Source: CAZRCZ01 sp964598765
GTDB lineage: Bacteria > Sumerlaeota > Sumerlaeia > MVZB01 > JAJFLK01
Direction of reading: 5' to 3'
NCBI GenBank assembly: GCA_964598765.1
Contig: CAZRCZ010000007.1
Span: 62,001 to 126,000, forward strand
DNA: 64,000 bases
The notes under the pieces were generated by a model. That model searched no databases. It had not been told where the DNA came from and saw only the letters and a list, made by a program, of their open reading frames with translations. The position numbers and the translations under genes were made by a program. Shown in pieces: positions 41,715-50,785 of the stretch (position 1 is the first letter of the stretch; every line of letters starts with the position of its first letter).

Positions 41715-42107
41715 CTAACCCTTCCCAATGTTTTTTCTCACCATCGCGACAAATGCTTCGGCATGTTCAAGCATTTGCTCGGCCCTTTCGCGGGAAACCT
41801 CGAACATCTCCCGATAGTCGGAGCGTTGTCGAAGCTCGAAAGCTTCATGCAACCAACCGGAAAATTCCCTGTCGAAAATTTTCGACTTAATGAATTCCCG
41901 ATCAAACAAGCCGATGGCTTGCCCATGTTTGGACGTTCCCAACCCGAGTTGGGCCAAAAGGGCAAGAACGGCGTAGAACATCGCGTAATAAGAGCGGTTG
42001 ACCGACTCACGGAAAAAACGGCCGTCAAGCGCCAGTCGGGAAACTTCCAAACTGTCGGAAGCTTGCTCGATCCGATAGGCGACCAGCGCCCGAAGTTCTT
42101 CGCTCAC
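41715..42107 (-). CDS. HEPN-domain protein of an MNT/HEPN pair
   Basis: The 130-residue all-helical protein shows the family pattern ESVNRSYYAMFYAVLALLA in the second helix, KHGQAIGLFDREF, and FELRQRSDYREMFEVSRE near the C-terminus. In type VII systems the HEPN protein is a toxin or RNase silenced by its nucleotidyltransferase partner. The typical RX4-6H nuclease motif is not evident here, so this copy may not be an RNase. The start overlaps the stop of the MNT gene by 4 bp. Confidence 0.88.
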   Translation of the reverse strand: MSEELRALVAYRIEQASDSLEVSRLALDGRFFRESVNRSYYAMFYAVLALLAQLGLGTSKHGQAIGLFDREFIKSKIFDREFSGWLHEAFELRQRSDYREMFEVSRERAEQMLEHAEAFVAMVRKNIGKG

Positions 42108-42424
42108 GCGGCGATCCCTTCACGGCGGATCGTCCGGACCAGAACGCTGACGGAACAGGGGCCGCTTTCAAATTCCTTCTCATCATATGTCACCGTCGAA
42201 ATCAGACGGTCATGCTCAAATCCGACCCGCCAAGCGGTTCGCATGACTTGGCGATCCTTTTCTTCATCCAAATCGTGCAAGACAACGCAGACGTCCAGAT
42301 CGGAACTCTCCCGCGCGGTTCCATTCGCGCGAGATCCAAAAGCCCAAAGCTTTGCCTCGGGATATTGTCCGCGCAACTGACGGGCGAATAAGTCCAAGAT
42401 GGTCTTGTCGCGTTCGGACATCAT
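42104..42424 (-). CDS. Minimal nucleotidyltransferase (MNT) of an MNT/HEPN pair
   Basis: The 106-residue nucleotidyltransferase has the polymerase-beta-like motif FGSRANGTARESSDLDV, with G-S, ten residues and D-x-D spacing intact. In MntA/HepT systems the protein transfers AMP to the HEPN partner and neutralises it. It lies upstream of the HEPN gene with a 4 bp overlap. The first of two start ATGs overlaps the stop of ispG, so all three genes are in one translational chain. Confidence 0.9.
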   Translation of the reverse strand: MMSERDKTILDLFARQLRGQYPEAKLWAFGSRANGTARESSDLDVCVVLHDLDEEKDRQVMRTAWRVGFEHDRLISTVTYDEKEFESGPCSVSVLVRTIRREGIAA

Positions 42425-43599
42425 TTTCGTACTTGTCCTACTCCCATTTCAAGATCGTAAAACGTCTGAATCAACCGATTCATCCTCGGAATGACATCAT
42501 GAAACGGCACGAGCGAATCGAGAAGTTTGCCTCGGCGATAAATTTTCGCCGCTTTGCCGCTGGCGACGACGCCCAGATCCGCCTCGGCGGCTTCGCCCGG
42601 ACCATTCACGTAGCATCCCATGACCGAAATTTTCAGCGGCGTGGTGAGCTTCTGGTTCGTCGCCTCCAGTTCGAGCGCGATCCGCGCTGTGTCGAAACCA
42701 ACGTCCTCGCGTCCGCAAGTCGGACAGGCGACGACCTCCACGCCAAACCGCCGCAGACCAAGCGACTGCAAGATTTTGTATCCCGTCCGAATCTCCTCAA
42801 CCTTTTCCTCGGTCTTGCGCGTGGCGATGCTGACGCGAATCGTGTCGCCGATGCCGTCGAGCAAAAGCGCGCCGATCCCGACCGACGATTTGACCGCGCT
42901 GTTCTCATGCGTCCCCGCCTCGGTCACGCCGAGATGAAGCGGATAATCGCATTGCGCGGCCAAGAGGCGATACGCGCGCACCATCAACGGCACGTTGCTC
43001 GATTTGACCGAGATGATCGTCCTTGTGAAGCCGTGGCTCTCCAAAATTTCAATGTTGCGCAGGGCGGAATCCACGAGCGCCTCGGCGGGATAGCCCTCTT
43101 CGGGCGGCATCAAGATTCCCTCCGAAACGTGCGCGCCGTATTTTTCGGCGATGTCCTTTTCGAGCGAACCCTGATTCACGCCGACGCGGATCGGCAGATC
43201 GAATTCATCGGCGCGCGCGATGACGGCGCGGATGTTTTCCTCGCTCCCGATGTTCCCCGGATTGATCCGAATTTTATCCACGTAAGGGGCGGATTCGAGC
43301 GCGAGACGGTGGTTGTAATGAATGTCGGCGACGAGCGGCACGGGGCAATTTTTGCGAATTTCGGGAAGCGCCTGCGCCGCTTTCTTCGTGTCCACCGTCA
43401 CGCGCATGATCTCGGCCCCCGATTCGGCAAGATATTTAATCTGCGCGATCGTCGCCCCTGCGTCGGCGGTGTCGGTCGCCGTCATGGTTTGGACGCGGAT
43501 CGGGTTGTCGCCGCCGATGACGAGCGCGCCGAGTTTCACCTCGCGCGATTTCCGTCGCGGGGCGATCAGATCGGGACGGGTCAGGGTTTGGGATGACAT
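42421..43599 (-). CDS. ispG: 4-hydroxy-3-methylbut-2-en-1-yl diphosphate synthase
   Basis: The 392-residue iron-sulfur enzyme converts MEcPP to HMBPP in the MEP isoprenoid pathway. It has the N-terminal TIM-barrel (IRVQTMTATDTADAGATI, VADIHYNHRLALE, KIRINPGNIG) and the C-terminal cluster domain, with Cys in VVACPTCGRED and in MGCYVNGPGEAAEADLG. The length is typical for the two-domain bacterial form. The MNT/HEPN genes follow with a 4 bp overlap. Its presence implies isoprenoids are made by the MEP pathway. Confidence 0.96.
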   Translation of the reverse strand: MSSQTLTRPDLIAPRRKSREVKLGALVIGGDNPIRVQTMTATDTADAGATIAQIKYLAESGAEIMRVTVDTKKAAQALPEIRKNCPVPLVADIHYNHRLALESAPYVDKIRINPGNIGSEENIRAVIARADEFDLPIRVGVNQGSLEKDIAEKYGAHVSEGILMPPEEGYPAEALVDSALRNIEILESHGFTRTIISVKSSNVPLMVRAYRLLAAQCDYPLHLGVTEAGTHENSAVKSSVGIGALLLDGIGDTIRVSIATRKTEEKVEEIRTGYKILQSLGLRRFGVEVVACPTCGREDVGFDTARIALELEATNQKLTTPLKISVMGCYVNGPGEAAEADLGVVASGKAAKIYRRGKLLDSLVPFHDVIPRMNRLIQTFYDLEMGVGQVRK

Positions 43600-43686
43600 G
43601 GAAGGGATGCTTTATCTGAAATGCTCTTCGCCTTGGATTTTAACATAATGTCCCTTCGATGCACGGAATAATTCTTCCTGAACTTT

Positions 43687-43778
43687 ACCGCCAAGACACG
43701 AAGACAGAAAGAAGAAGAAGGAGAGAGAGATACGCTCAAAACATCCTAATTTCTTCTTGGTGTCTTTGTGCCTTGGTG
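43687..43778. repeat. Inverted-repeat element (CCAAGACACGAAGACA-type arms)
   Basis: The arms at 43687-43715 and 43750-43778 are inverted copies matching at about 24 of 29 positions around a 34 bp centre. The element lies between ispG and the Thr/Pro-linker gene (tail end). It is related to the element at 50786-50919. Confidence 0.75.
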
Positions 43779-43802
43779 GTGAAAAATCCGGCGCTTACGG
43801 CT

Positions 43803-46800
43803 TCACTCGTAAACTTCCCAACCCCGCGCGGCGTTAGGCGTGGCGGTCGGCGTGACGACGCTGACGCCGAGGATCAACGGCGAGCCGAACGCCGTTCCGT
43901 TGTTCTGCATGTCAAACCGCAAATTGCACAATCCCGGCGCGGACGGAGCCTGCAAGACCGCCGAGAAGATATACGTCTCCCCCGGCGCGACCGTCTGACC
44001 CGAAACAATGTTCAGTTGCCCCGCCCCGATCATCCCGCAGGAATCGGTCGTGACTTTGAGCGAGTAGCCCGCGAGCCGGTCCCAAGTCGTGTTGCCGGTG
44101 TTCCGCATGTAGATTCCCACGGTCCCGTTCTGGTTCGTGGTCATCTGCGCCGGAATGGTGTGGTTGGCCACGACCGCGTCGTCGCACAAGGTCGTCGAGG
44201 CGATGAACAGGTCGTCCACGCTGATCGTCGTGGCGCGGTCGGGGTTGGAGTTGCTGTCGCCCGTAAGCGAATCGGTGGCGCGAATATAAATCACGTACGG
44301 CAACGACGCCGGAAGCGCGAACGTCTGCGGCGCGTCGTCGTCCGCCGTTTTCGTCACCGTCAACATCGGCGTCCAAGCGAAGTTGTCGGTCGAATAACTG
44401 AAAATGAAATCATCCTGTCCATTCGTGTTGGTGCCATGGAATCCCTCGATGGAGAAGGTGTGGGCGTTGGTTGCAGGAGTGATCGGTATCGTCCATTTGT
44501 GTTTCAATTGCCAATGCGTTCCGTTGCCGTCGCCGATGTCGGTAAAGACCTCCGTGATCGTCTCATAAGTGTTGTCGCTCGCCAGCGTGGCCGTGTAATC
44601 CCCCGTTACCGTTCCCGTCACGGGCAGATCGCCGCTGGCCCGATTGATGAATGGTCCGGGGACACAGGGGGTTGGGGTTGGCGTCGCGGTTCGGATGGGG
44701 GATGGCGTCGCAGTCCAAGTGGCGGTTGCAGTCGCCGTTCTAGTCGCCGTCGGCGTGGGGGTGGCTGTCGGCGAAGAGGTCGCCGAGCTTGTTGAGGTGG
44801 GTGAGGAGGTTGCTGTTCGGCTCGAGGTGGCCGAGACAGTTCGCGTTGCAGAGTAGGTTGTCGTCCGGCTCGCGCTCAACGTGGGCGAGCGGGTCGGTGT
44901 CCTCGACGAAGACCGAGTCGGGGATGAGCTTGCCGATTGTGTCGGCGTTCGCGTGGAGGAACGGGTTGGGGATGGCGTTACCGTCCTCGTCGGGGTCGTA
45001 GTTGCCGATGGGGTTGCCGTCGCCGTGGGCGTGGCTGTCGGCGAGGAGGTCGCCGTTCCCGTCGGAGTTCGCGTTGAGGAATGGGTTGGAGACGGCGTTC
45101 CGGTTCTTGTCGGTGTCAAAGTTGCCGACGGTTCTGATGGGGACGTGGGTGTAACGGTAGGCGAGAAAGTTGATGTCCTAGTCGGCGTGACGGTCGCGGT
45201 TCGTGTGGGAGTTGCGGTCGCCGTTCTTGTCGCCGTCGGTGTTGGCGTCGCTGTTGGCGAAGATGTCGCCGTCCGTGTCACTGTCGGCGTGGCGGTCGGG
45301 GTTGGCGTGCCGAGATTATAGGTGACATACATGCTGAACGTGTCGGTCGTGTTTTGGACGCCAGAGAGCGTCGCGGGGAAGGAGCCGTAAGCGGACTCAA
45401 AAAGAAATCCATCGCCGACCGAACCGGGAAGATAACTCGGCACGTCGGCGGAGCTATCCGTCTGCCACGAGAGCCAATACGTTCCGCTCGCAAGCGAAAG
45501 GCTCGAAGGGGAACCCGACGCGACCGGAACGTCAATCCAAGCGTTGGTCGCGGTGTTGGAGGTCGAGGGACATTCCCAAAGAAGATTTTTCGTCGCGGCG
45601 TCGTCGTAAATGCCGAGCCGGACGTTTCCCGCCGCCGTGTGCGAATAAAACGAAACGCCATTGACCGCCGCGAGCGTCGGGATCGAAACCTTGGTCCCCT
45701 TGACCGCCCCCTTGTGCGACGAGCCGACCTTGACGACGTTCCCCGGTTGTTCGTCCATCCCGAACCAAACGTAGCCGAGCGACGTGTTGCCGACGGAACT
45801 TTGGCAATAAAGGTCGCCGTAAAGATTGGGGTCGTTCGGCGGGACGGCGTTCGTTCCGTCGGCGGGATAGCAACTGTAGCCGCAACTTCCGGTGGCGAGT
45901 TGGAGCATTCCCACTTCGGTCGGGAGCGCGGCTCCGGCTCCCAGCTTGACCTTGTAAATCCGCGCCGGATGGGTGTGGTCGCTTCCGAGAATGGCGAACC
46001 CTCCTGCCGTGTCAATGACGCCGGTGGATGCCTCGCGGTCCCCGGCATTGAGCGCGAGCGAACCGACGACGGTTGGCGCGGCGGCCCCCGCCCCCATGTC
46101 GAACTTGATGACGTGCGGGGCGGAGGTGTAGGTCGCGCAGTAGCCGTAGCCGTTGGCCGGATCGAGCAGGACCGCGCCGATGTTGTTCTCTCCGACGGCG
46201 AAGGAGGCCGCGCCGATCCGCGTCGGGAGGGCGGCTCCCGCACCGAGCGCGACCTTGATGACCATGCCCGCGTTGTTTCCCGCCGTGGCGAAATAGGCGT
46301 AGCCGCCGGCGGTGTCAATCGCGCATCGGCGGATCGCGTTTTCGCCGGAATTAAGCTGGAGCGAGCCGACGCGCGTCGGGAGATTGTCGCCGACCCCCGG
46401 CGCAACCTTGACGACAATCCCGGGCGACGTGCCGCAGGCGATGTAAAGATAATGATTCGCCGGATCGGGATCGGTCGTGTCCATGACCATCCCCCAAGAC
46501 AGGTTTTCCGAAGGGGGGCCGGAACTGAGCGACAGGTAGCCAAGATAGGTCGGTGGCGTCGCGCCCGACTCCATCCGGACCTTGATGATCCGGCCCGGCC
46601 CGCCGGTGTTGCCGAGATAGGCGTAGCCGGTAGTCGGGTCATAGGCTCCGCCGATCAGGTTACTGGTTCCGGTGGCCTGAGCCGCGCCGATTTCGACCGG
46701 AAGCGCGCCGTTGAGGTCAACTTTGACGATCCGCCCCGGATTGATCGCCCCCGCGGTCATGAAAAGCGCGTAGCCGGTGTTGGGATCGTAGAGCGCGTTG

Positions 46801-47045
46801 TAGAGATGGCTGTAATTGACGTCGCTCAGGATGAGATGACCTTTGTCTCTCATTCCGCCGTGGAGGTAGATGGTCGTGCCGGGGACGGTGATGCCGGCGG
46901 TGTCGGCGAAGCCGGACGCGCAAAGAAGAAAGAGAACCAAACGCAAGGGCGCAAAGACGCCACGGCGCAGTGAGGGAACGGAACTCCCCTTCGCGTCTTT
47001 GCGCCTTGGCGTCCTTGCGTTGAATTCCGGTGAGAACAAGGCCAT
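43803..47045 (-). CDS. Secreted propeller protein with Thr/Pro-rich linker and NBR1-like Ig domain
   Basis: The 1080 residues open with a signal peptide of which both the basic (NARTPRRKDAKG) and hydrophobic (GVFAPLRLVLFLLCASG) parts are read from repeat arms. Residues about 50-430 hold repeated GYAYLGNTGGPGRIIKV-like blades ending in LPTRIGS, a beta-propeller. A jelly-roll-like domain follows (about 440-575: GTYWLSWQTDSSADVPSY). Residues about 578-792 are a Thr/Ser/Pro/Arg linker (TPTATPTPTATRTATATPT). Then come a discoidin- or carbohydrate-binding-like domain and a C-terminal NBR1-type Ig domain (VGIYMRNTGNTTWDRLAGYS). It is probably a cell-surface or extracellular adhesion/binding protein. 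No catalytic motif is seen. Confidence 0.85.
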   Translation of the reverse strand: MALFSPEFNARTPRRKDAKGSSVPSLRRGVFAPLRLVLFLLCASGFADTAGITVPGTTIYLHGGMRDKGHLILSDVNYSHLYNALYDPNTGYALFMTAGAINPGRIVKVDLNGALPVEIGAAQATGTSNLIGGAYDPTTGYAYLGNTGGPGRIIKVRMESGATPPTYLGYLSLSSGPPSENLSWGMVMDTTDPDPANHYLYIACGTSPGIVVKVAPGVGDNLPTRVGSLQLNSGENAIRRCAIDTAGGYAYFATAGNNAGMVIKVALGAGAALPTRIGAASFAVGENNIGAVLLDPANGYGYCATYTSAPHVIKFDMGAGAAAPTVVGSLALNAGDREASTGVIDTAGGFAILGSDHTHPARIYKVKLGAGAALPTEVGMLQLATGSCGYSCYPADGTNAVPPNDPNLYGDLYCQSSVGNTSLGYVWFGMDEQPGNVVKVGSSHKGAVKGTKVSIPTLAAVNGVSFYSHTAAGNVRLGIYDDAATKNLLWECPSTSNTATNAWIDVPVASGSPSSLSLASGTYWLSWQTDSSADVPSYLPGSVGDGFLFESAYGSFPATLSGVQNTTDTFSMYVTYNLGTPTPTATPTVTRTATSSPTATPTPTATRTATATPTRTATVTPTRTSTFSPTVTPTSPSEPSATLTPTRTGTPSPTHSSTRTPTGTATSSPTATPTATATPSATTTPTRTVTPSPTRSSTRTPTQSASSSPTRSSSRTPTRSPTLSASRTTTYSATRTVSATSSRTATSSPTSTSSATSSPTATPTPTATRTATATATWTATPSPIRTATPTPTPCVPGPFINRASGDLPVTGTVTGDYTATLASDNTYETITEVFTDIGDGNGTHWQLKHKWTIPITPATNAHTFSIEGFHGTNTNGQDDFIFSYSTDNFAWTPMLTVTKTADDDAPQTFALPASLPYVIYIRATDSLTGDSNSNPDRATTISVDDLFIASTTLCDDAVVANHTIPAQMTTNQNGTVGIYMRNTGNTTWDRLAGYSLKVTTDSCGMIGAGQLNIVSGQTVAPGETYIFSAVLQAPSAPGLCNLRFDMQNNGTAFGSPLILGVSVVTPTATPNAARGWEVYE
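44666..45311. repeat. Low-complexity (Thr/Pro/Ser/Arg)n coding repeat
   Basis: About 215 codons of degenerate Thr-Pro-Thr-Ala repetition are visible as 'gtcgccgttcttgtcgcc'-like units on the plus strand. It is an interdomain linker inside the surface protein gene; the unit length varies between 2 and 9 residues. Confidence 0.85.
46937..47026. repeat. Inverted pair encoding a signal peptide
   Basis: Two inverted arms ('cgcaagggcgcaaagacgcc' at about 46942-46961 and 'gcgtctttgcgccttggcgt' at 46993-47012) lie at the 5' end of the surface protein gene. The arm nearest the start codes for the Arg/Lys-rich stretch, the other for the hydrophobic stretch. One arm lacks a central segment of about 10 bp. 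Confidence 0.65.
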
Positions 47046-47211
47046 TCAAAACCCGTTTCGCAACGAACAAGATGATTCAGAGTATATTTCGCGCAAACTC
47101 AAACGACCACTTTAATCACGCGGTTGGGGCCGGCAAGTTTGATTGCAAAGCGCGGCGATGTTTCGATAGGCTCTCCTGCGCCGCCTCATTCGCGTCGAAA
47201 TTTTATCGCCC

Positions 47212-50103
47212 ATGCCGAAATTCTCCAGTCCGCGCAAAATTCCCCTGATTCTCGTGATCGGATTACTTGTCGCCGTGTGGCTTTTGATTTTGTCCAGCGG
47301 TTGGATTTCGCGTTTTCTGACCGACTGGATGTGGTTCGATTCCGAGGAATTCGGTGTCGTCTTCCGCCGCGTGATTTTGATCCGCTGGGGAGTCGGAGCC
47401 TCGATGGGACTTCTTTCCTTCCTGATTCTGTATGGCAACGCGCACTGGGGAATCAACCACAGCCAAGAACCGGCGCTGGTCTTGCCGGCGGAGATGACGC
47501 AGGGGACATTCGGCAGAATCGTCTCGCGGTTTTCCATGCGGCGGTTCGTTTTCTTCTTTTGCGCGCTCGTGGCGGTCGCGCTCGGCTGGGCGGCATCGGA
47601 ATGGTGGGAGGATTTCACTCTCTTTCATTACGGCGGCGATTTCGGATTTGAAGATCCGTTGTTCCGCAAAGACGCTTCGTTTTACGTTTTTGCCCTGCCG
47701 GTTTTGGACCACCTCCGCCATTTGGCGTGGGGATTGGTTATAGTTTCCGCGTTGCTTAGTTTTGGAATTTATCTCGCGCGCGGAGCGTTCGTTATTCCTC
47801 TGGTGGAAATCGAGGGAAGACTTTTTCCGAGAGGCGTTCGGATCGCTCCGGCGGCGCGGTGGCATTTGACGCTTCACGGATCGTGCGTGTTGATCCTGCT
47901 TGCCGTCGGCTTTTATCTGGGACGGTTCGATTTGCTCTACGAACGCAAGCCGACCTTCACCGGACCCGGCTACGCGGAAGTTTTTGGAACGCTTCCCCTC
48001 CTGACGATTGAAGCATTGACATTGCTCGCGGCCTCGGTCGTTTTGATCGTCGCCGTCGAGCGCGCGCGATGGCGTTGGCTCGTCATCATGGGGATTTTGG
48101 TCCTCATCTCCCACGGTCTCACGACGATTTACCCCCTTTTGCTCCAGCGTTTCAGCGTCCTGCCGAACGAACTGAATTACGAGCGGGATTACATCGGGCA
48201 TCACATCAAGGCGACGCGCTGGGCTTTCGGACTGGAGAAAATGGAGGAGCGCTCGCTCGCCGGAGACGACCGGCTCACGCAGGCCGACGTCGAGGCCAAT
48301 CGCGCCACGATCAACAACGTCCGTCTTTGGGATCACGAGCCGCTCCGCCAGACGTTCAGTCAAGTGCAGGAAATCCGCACATATTACGATTTTCCCGCAG
48401 TGGACAACGATCGCTACGTAATCAACGGCGAATTGCGCCAGACGATGCTTTCGGCGCGCGAACTTCTCACGGCGAATCTTCCCAACCGGACGTGGGTGAA
48501 CGAAAAATTGATCTACACACACGGCTACGGTGTCGCGCTCGGTCCTGTGAATCAGGTGACGTCCGAGGGATTGCCGGAACTATTCATCCAAGATTTGCCT
48601 CCGAAGTGGCGCTATCCCGAACTCAAGATCGAGAGGCCGGAGATTTACTTCGGCGAATCCAGCCGAAGCTACGTTTTTGTGAAAACGAAGACGAAGGAGT
48701 TCGATTATCCGTCGGGGAACGAAAACGTTTCGAGATATTACGACCGCAATTGCGTCGTGGTTGATCCGGGAAATTCGCCGCTCAAGCCCGGCCAAATCGT
48801 GAGCGAGACTCAAGCGCTCGAAACTCAGAAAAGTGCGGGGGGGCAATTCAAATTCAAACCGCGCGGCGGCGTCGGCATCGGCAGTTTGCTGAAGCGGCTT
48901 CTCTTTGCGGTTCGATTGACCGACATCAAAATTTTGCTTTCCTCCGATTTCACTTCGGAATCGCGGATTTTGCTGAGTCGGAACATTAGGGAGCGCGCCG
49001 ACCGCGTCGCGCCGTTTCTCGCCTACGACGAGGACCCCTACCTCGTCATTCACGAAGGCCGCCTCCTTTGGATTCGGGACGGCTACACCCTTTCGGATCG
49101 TTTCCCTTATTCTCAACGCTTCGGACGGATCGGCAATTATCTCCGCAATTCGGTCAAGGTCGTCATGGACGCTTACGACGGCTCGATGACGTTTTACGTC
49201 GCCGATCCTTCCGATCCGATCATTCAGGCGTGGTCGCGGGCGTTTCCGGGAATGTTTCACGCGCTCAAGGAAATGCCGACCGAATTGCGCGCGCATTTGC
49301 GCCACCCGGAGGATTTCTTCGCCATTCAGGCGCGCGTCTTTGCGACCTATCACATGGAGGACCCGCAGGTCTTCTACAACCGCGAGGACGAATGGGAAAT
49401 TCCGCGCATTGACGGGAAGAAGGGGAAAACCGAGATGACCCCTTACTACACGATCATGAAATTACCGGGCGAGGAAAAGGAGGAATTCATTCTGATGCTC
49501 CCATTCACGCCGAGGGGCAAGGATAACTTGTCGGCTTGGATGGCGGCGCGAAGCGACGGCGAAAATTACGGACGGCTGGTCGTTTATCGCTTTCCCAAGG
49601 GAAAATTGGTCTTCGGTCCGAACAATTTGGTCGCGCGGGTGAATCAGGATGAAACGATTTCGCCGCAATTGACGCTCTGGGGGCAACAAGGCTCCGAGGC
49701 GCATCTCGGAACCTTGCTGGTTATTCCAATCAAGGAGTCGCTCATTTACGTTCAGCCTCTGTATTTGCGCGCGTCATCGGGAAGCATTCCGGAATTGAAG
49801 CGCGTGATCGTCGGCTATGAAAGCCAGATTGTCATGGAGCCGACGTTGGAACTCGCGTTGGAGCGGATTTTCTCGGCTAAAAACATTCCGTCTGTTTCTT
49901 CTCCCAATCCTACTCCTTCTCTTTCTCATACTCCTTCTCCAACCGCATCCAACCTCGCCGATCTCATCTCCTCCGCCAAAGCGAGCTACGAGGCGGCGGA
50001 AAAAGCCGCGCGAGAGGGAGATTGGGCGCGCTATGGCGAAGAAATGAAACGCTTGGGCGCGGCGCTGGAAGCGCTGAGTCGAGTGAAATCGGAACAAAAG
50101 TAA
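47212..50103 (+). CDS. UPF0182 family membrane protein
   Basis: The 963 residues begin with about seven membrane helices (PLILVIGLLVAVWLLILSSG first). A large extracytoplasmic domain of about 600 residues follows, with family segments TRWAFGLEKMEERSLAGDD, VRLWDHEPLRQTFSQVQEIRTYY, LPPKWRYPELKIERPEIYFGE and GKDNLSAWMAARSDGENYG. The C-terminus has a Ser/Pro linker and a short helical piece (DLISSAKASYEAAEKAAREGDW). The family is widely distributed and functionally uncharacterised. The gene is divergent from the surface protein gene. Confidence 0.93.
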   Translation: MPKFSSPRKIPLILVIGLLVAVWLLILSSGWISRFLTDWMWFDSEEFGVVFRRVILIRWGVGASMGLLSFLILYGNAHWGINHSQEPALVLPAEMTQGTFGRIVSRFSMRRFVFFFCALVAVALGWAASEWWEDFTLFHYGGDFGFEDPLFRKDASFYVFALPVLDHLRHLAWGLVIVSALLSFGIYLARGAFVIPLVEIEGRLFPRGVRIAPAARWHLTLHGSCVLILLAVGFYLGRFDLLYERKPTFTGPGYAEVFGTLPLLTIEALTLLAASVVLIVAVERARWRWLVIMGILVLISHGLTTIYPLLLQRFSVLPNELNYERDYIGHHIKATRWAFGLEKMEERSLAGDDRLTQADVEANRATINNVRLWDHEPLRQTFSQVQEIRTYYDFPAVDNDRYVINGELRQTMLSARELLTANLPNRTWVNEKLIYTHGYGVALGPVNQVTSEGLPELFIQDLPPKWRYPELKIERPEIYFGESSRSYVFVKTKTKEFDYPSGNENVSRYYDRNCVVVDPGNSPLKPGQIVSETQALETQKSAGGQFKFKPRGGVGIGSLLKRLLFAVRLTDIKILLSSDFTSESRILLSRNIRERADRVAPFLAYDEDPYLVIHEGRLLWIRDGYTLSDRFPYSQRFGRIGNYLRNSVKVVMDAYDGSMTFYVADPSDPIIQAWSRAFPGMFHALKEMPTELRAHLRHPEDFFAIQARVFATYHMEDPQVFYNREDEWEIPRIDGKKGKTEMTPYYTIMKLPGEEKEEFILMLPFTPRGKDNLSAWMAARSDGENYGRLVVYRFPKGKLVFGPNNLVARVNQDETISPQLTLWGQQGSEAHLGTLLVIPIKESLIYVQPLYLRASSGSIPELKRVIVGYESQIVMEPTLELALERIFSAKNIPSVSSPNPTPSLSHTPSPTASNLADLISSAKASYEAAEKAAREGDWARYGEEMKRLGAALEALSRVKSEQK

Positions 50104-50146
50104 CCCGCGATAAGCTGTTTACCCGGGTCTCAACAGCAATTTATTC

Positions 50147-50773
50147 CTACTTTGTCTCCAACCCCAACTTCTTCAGCTTAGGCGCGATCACGACGCGGCA
50201 GTAGCCGTAATTGGGATTGCGGTTGTAGAAATCTTGATGGTGTTCCTCGGCGGGATAGAACGCGCTGAACTTCGTGATCTCGGTGACGATGGGGTTGGCG
50301 AATTTTTTATCATCGGTCAGTTTTTTCTTCACCGCCTCGGCGACCTTTTTCTGCTCGTCGGTGTGGTAGAAAATCGCCGAGCGATATTGCGTGCCGACGT
50401 CGGCTCCTTGGCGATTGAGCGTCGTCGGGTCGTGAAGCTCGAAGAAAAACTCGATCAGCTTTTCGGTCGGCAGGATTTTGGGATCGTAGGTCACTTCGGT
50501 CGCTTCGGCGTGCCCCGTCGTTCCCGCGCAGACTTGTTCATAGGTCGGGTTCTTGACCGTTCCGCCGGAGTATCCCGACTTGACCGTCTCGACCCCCTTG
50601 ATCCGCTGGAGCGCGGCCTCGACGCACCAGAAACATCCCCCGGCGAGCGTGATCGTTTCCAATTTCTTTTCCTCCTTCTTGGCGGGTTCGGTTTTCGGAG
50701 TCTCGGCGGACGAAACGATCCGCGCGGACAGAAGGGCGAGGACAAGACAAAAGCTGGTGAAGTTCGATTTCAT
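50147..50773 (-). CDS. msrA: Exported peptide methionine sulfoxide reductase A
   Basis: The 208 residues start with a signal peptide (NFTSFCLVLALLSARIVSSA), then a Lys/Glu linker and the MsrA domain with catalytic Cys in GGCFWCVEAAL, and the signatures GYSGGTVKNPTYEQVCAGTTGHAEA and AEEHHQDFYNRNPNYGYC with the resolving-type Cys near the end. It reduces Met-S-sulfoxide in exported proteins; the donor could be a thioredoxin-like partner. I chose the ATG at 50773, where the signal peptide begins; the open frame upstream runs into a repeat element. Confidence 0.93.
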   Translation of the reverse strand: MKSNFTSFCLVLALLSARIVSSAETPKTEPAKKEEKKLETITLAGGCFWCVEAALQRIKGVETVKSGYSGGTVKNPTYEQVCAGTTGHAEATEVTYDPKILPTEKLIEFFFELHDPTTLNRQGADVGTQYRSAIFYHTDEQKKVAEAVKKKLTDDKKFANPIVTEITKFSAFYPAEEHHQDFYNRNPNYGYCRVVIAPKLKKLGLETK

Positions 50774-50785
50774 GGTCGGATTATA

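Noticed and set aside
42352..43596. Antisense open frame opposite ispG
   Set aside because: It is Arg/His-rich and mirrors ispG codons; ispG is certain.
44666..45311. Tandem-like G-rich DNA resembling a minisatellite
   Set aside because: It is explained by the Thr/Pro/Ser/Arg linker of the surface protein gene, where unit lengths vary and codons drift.
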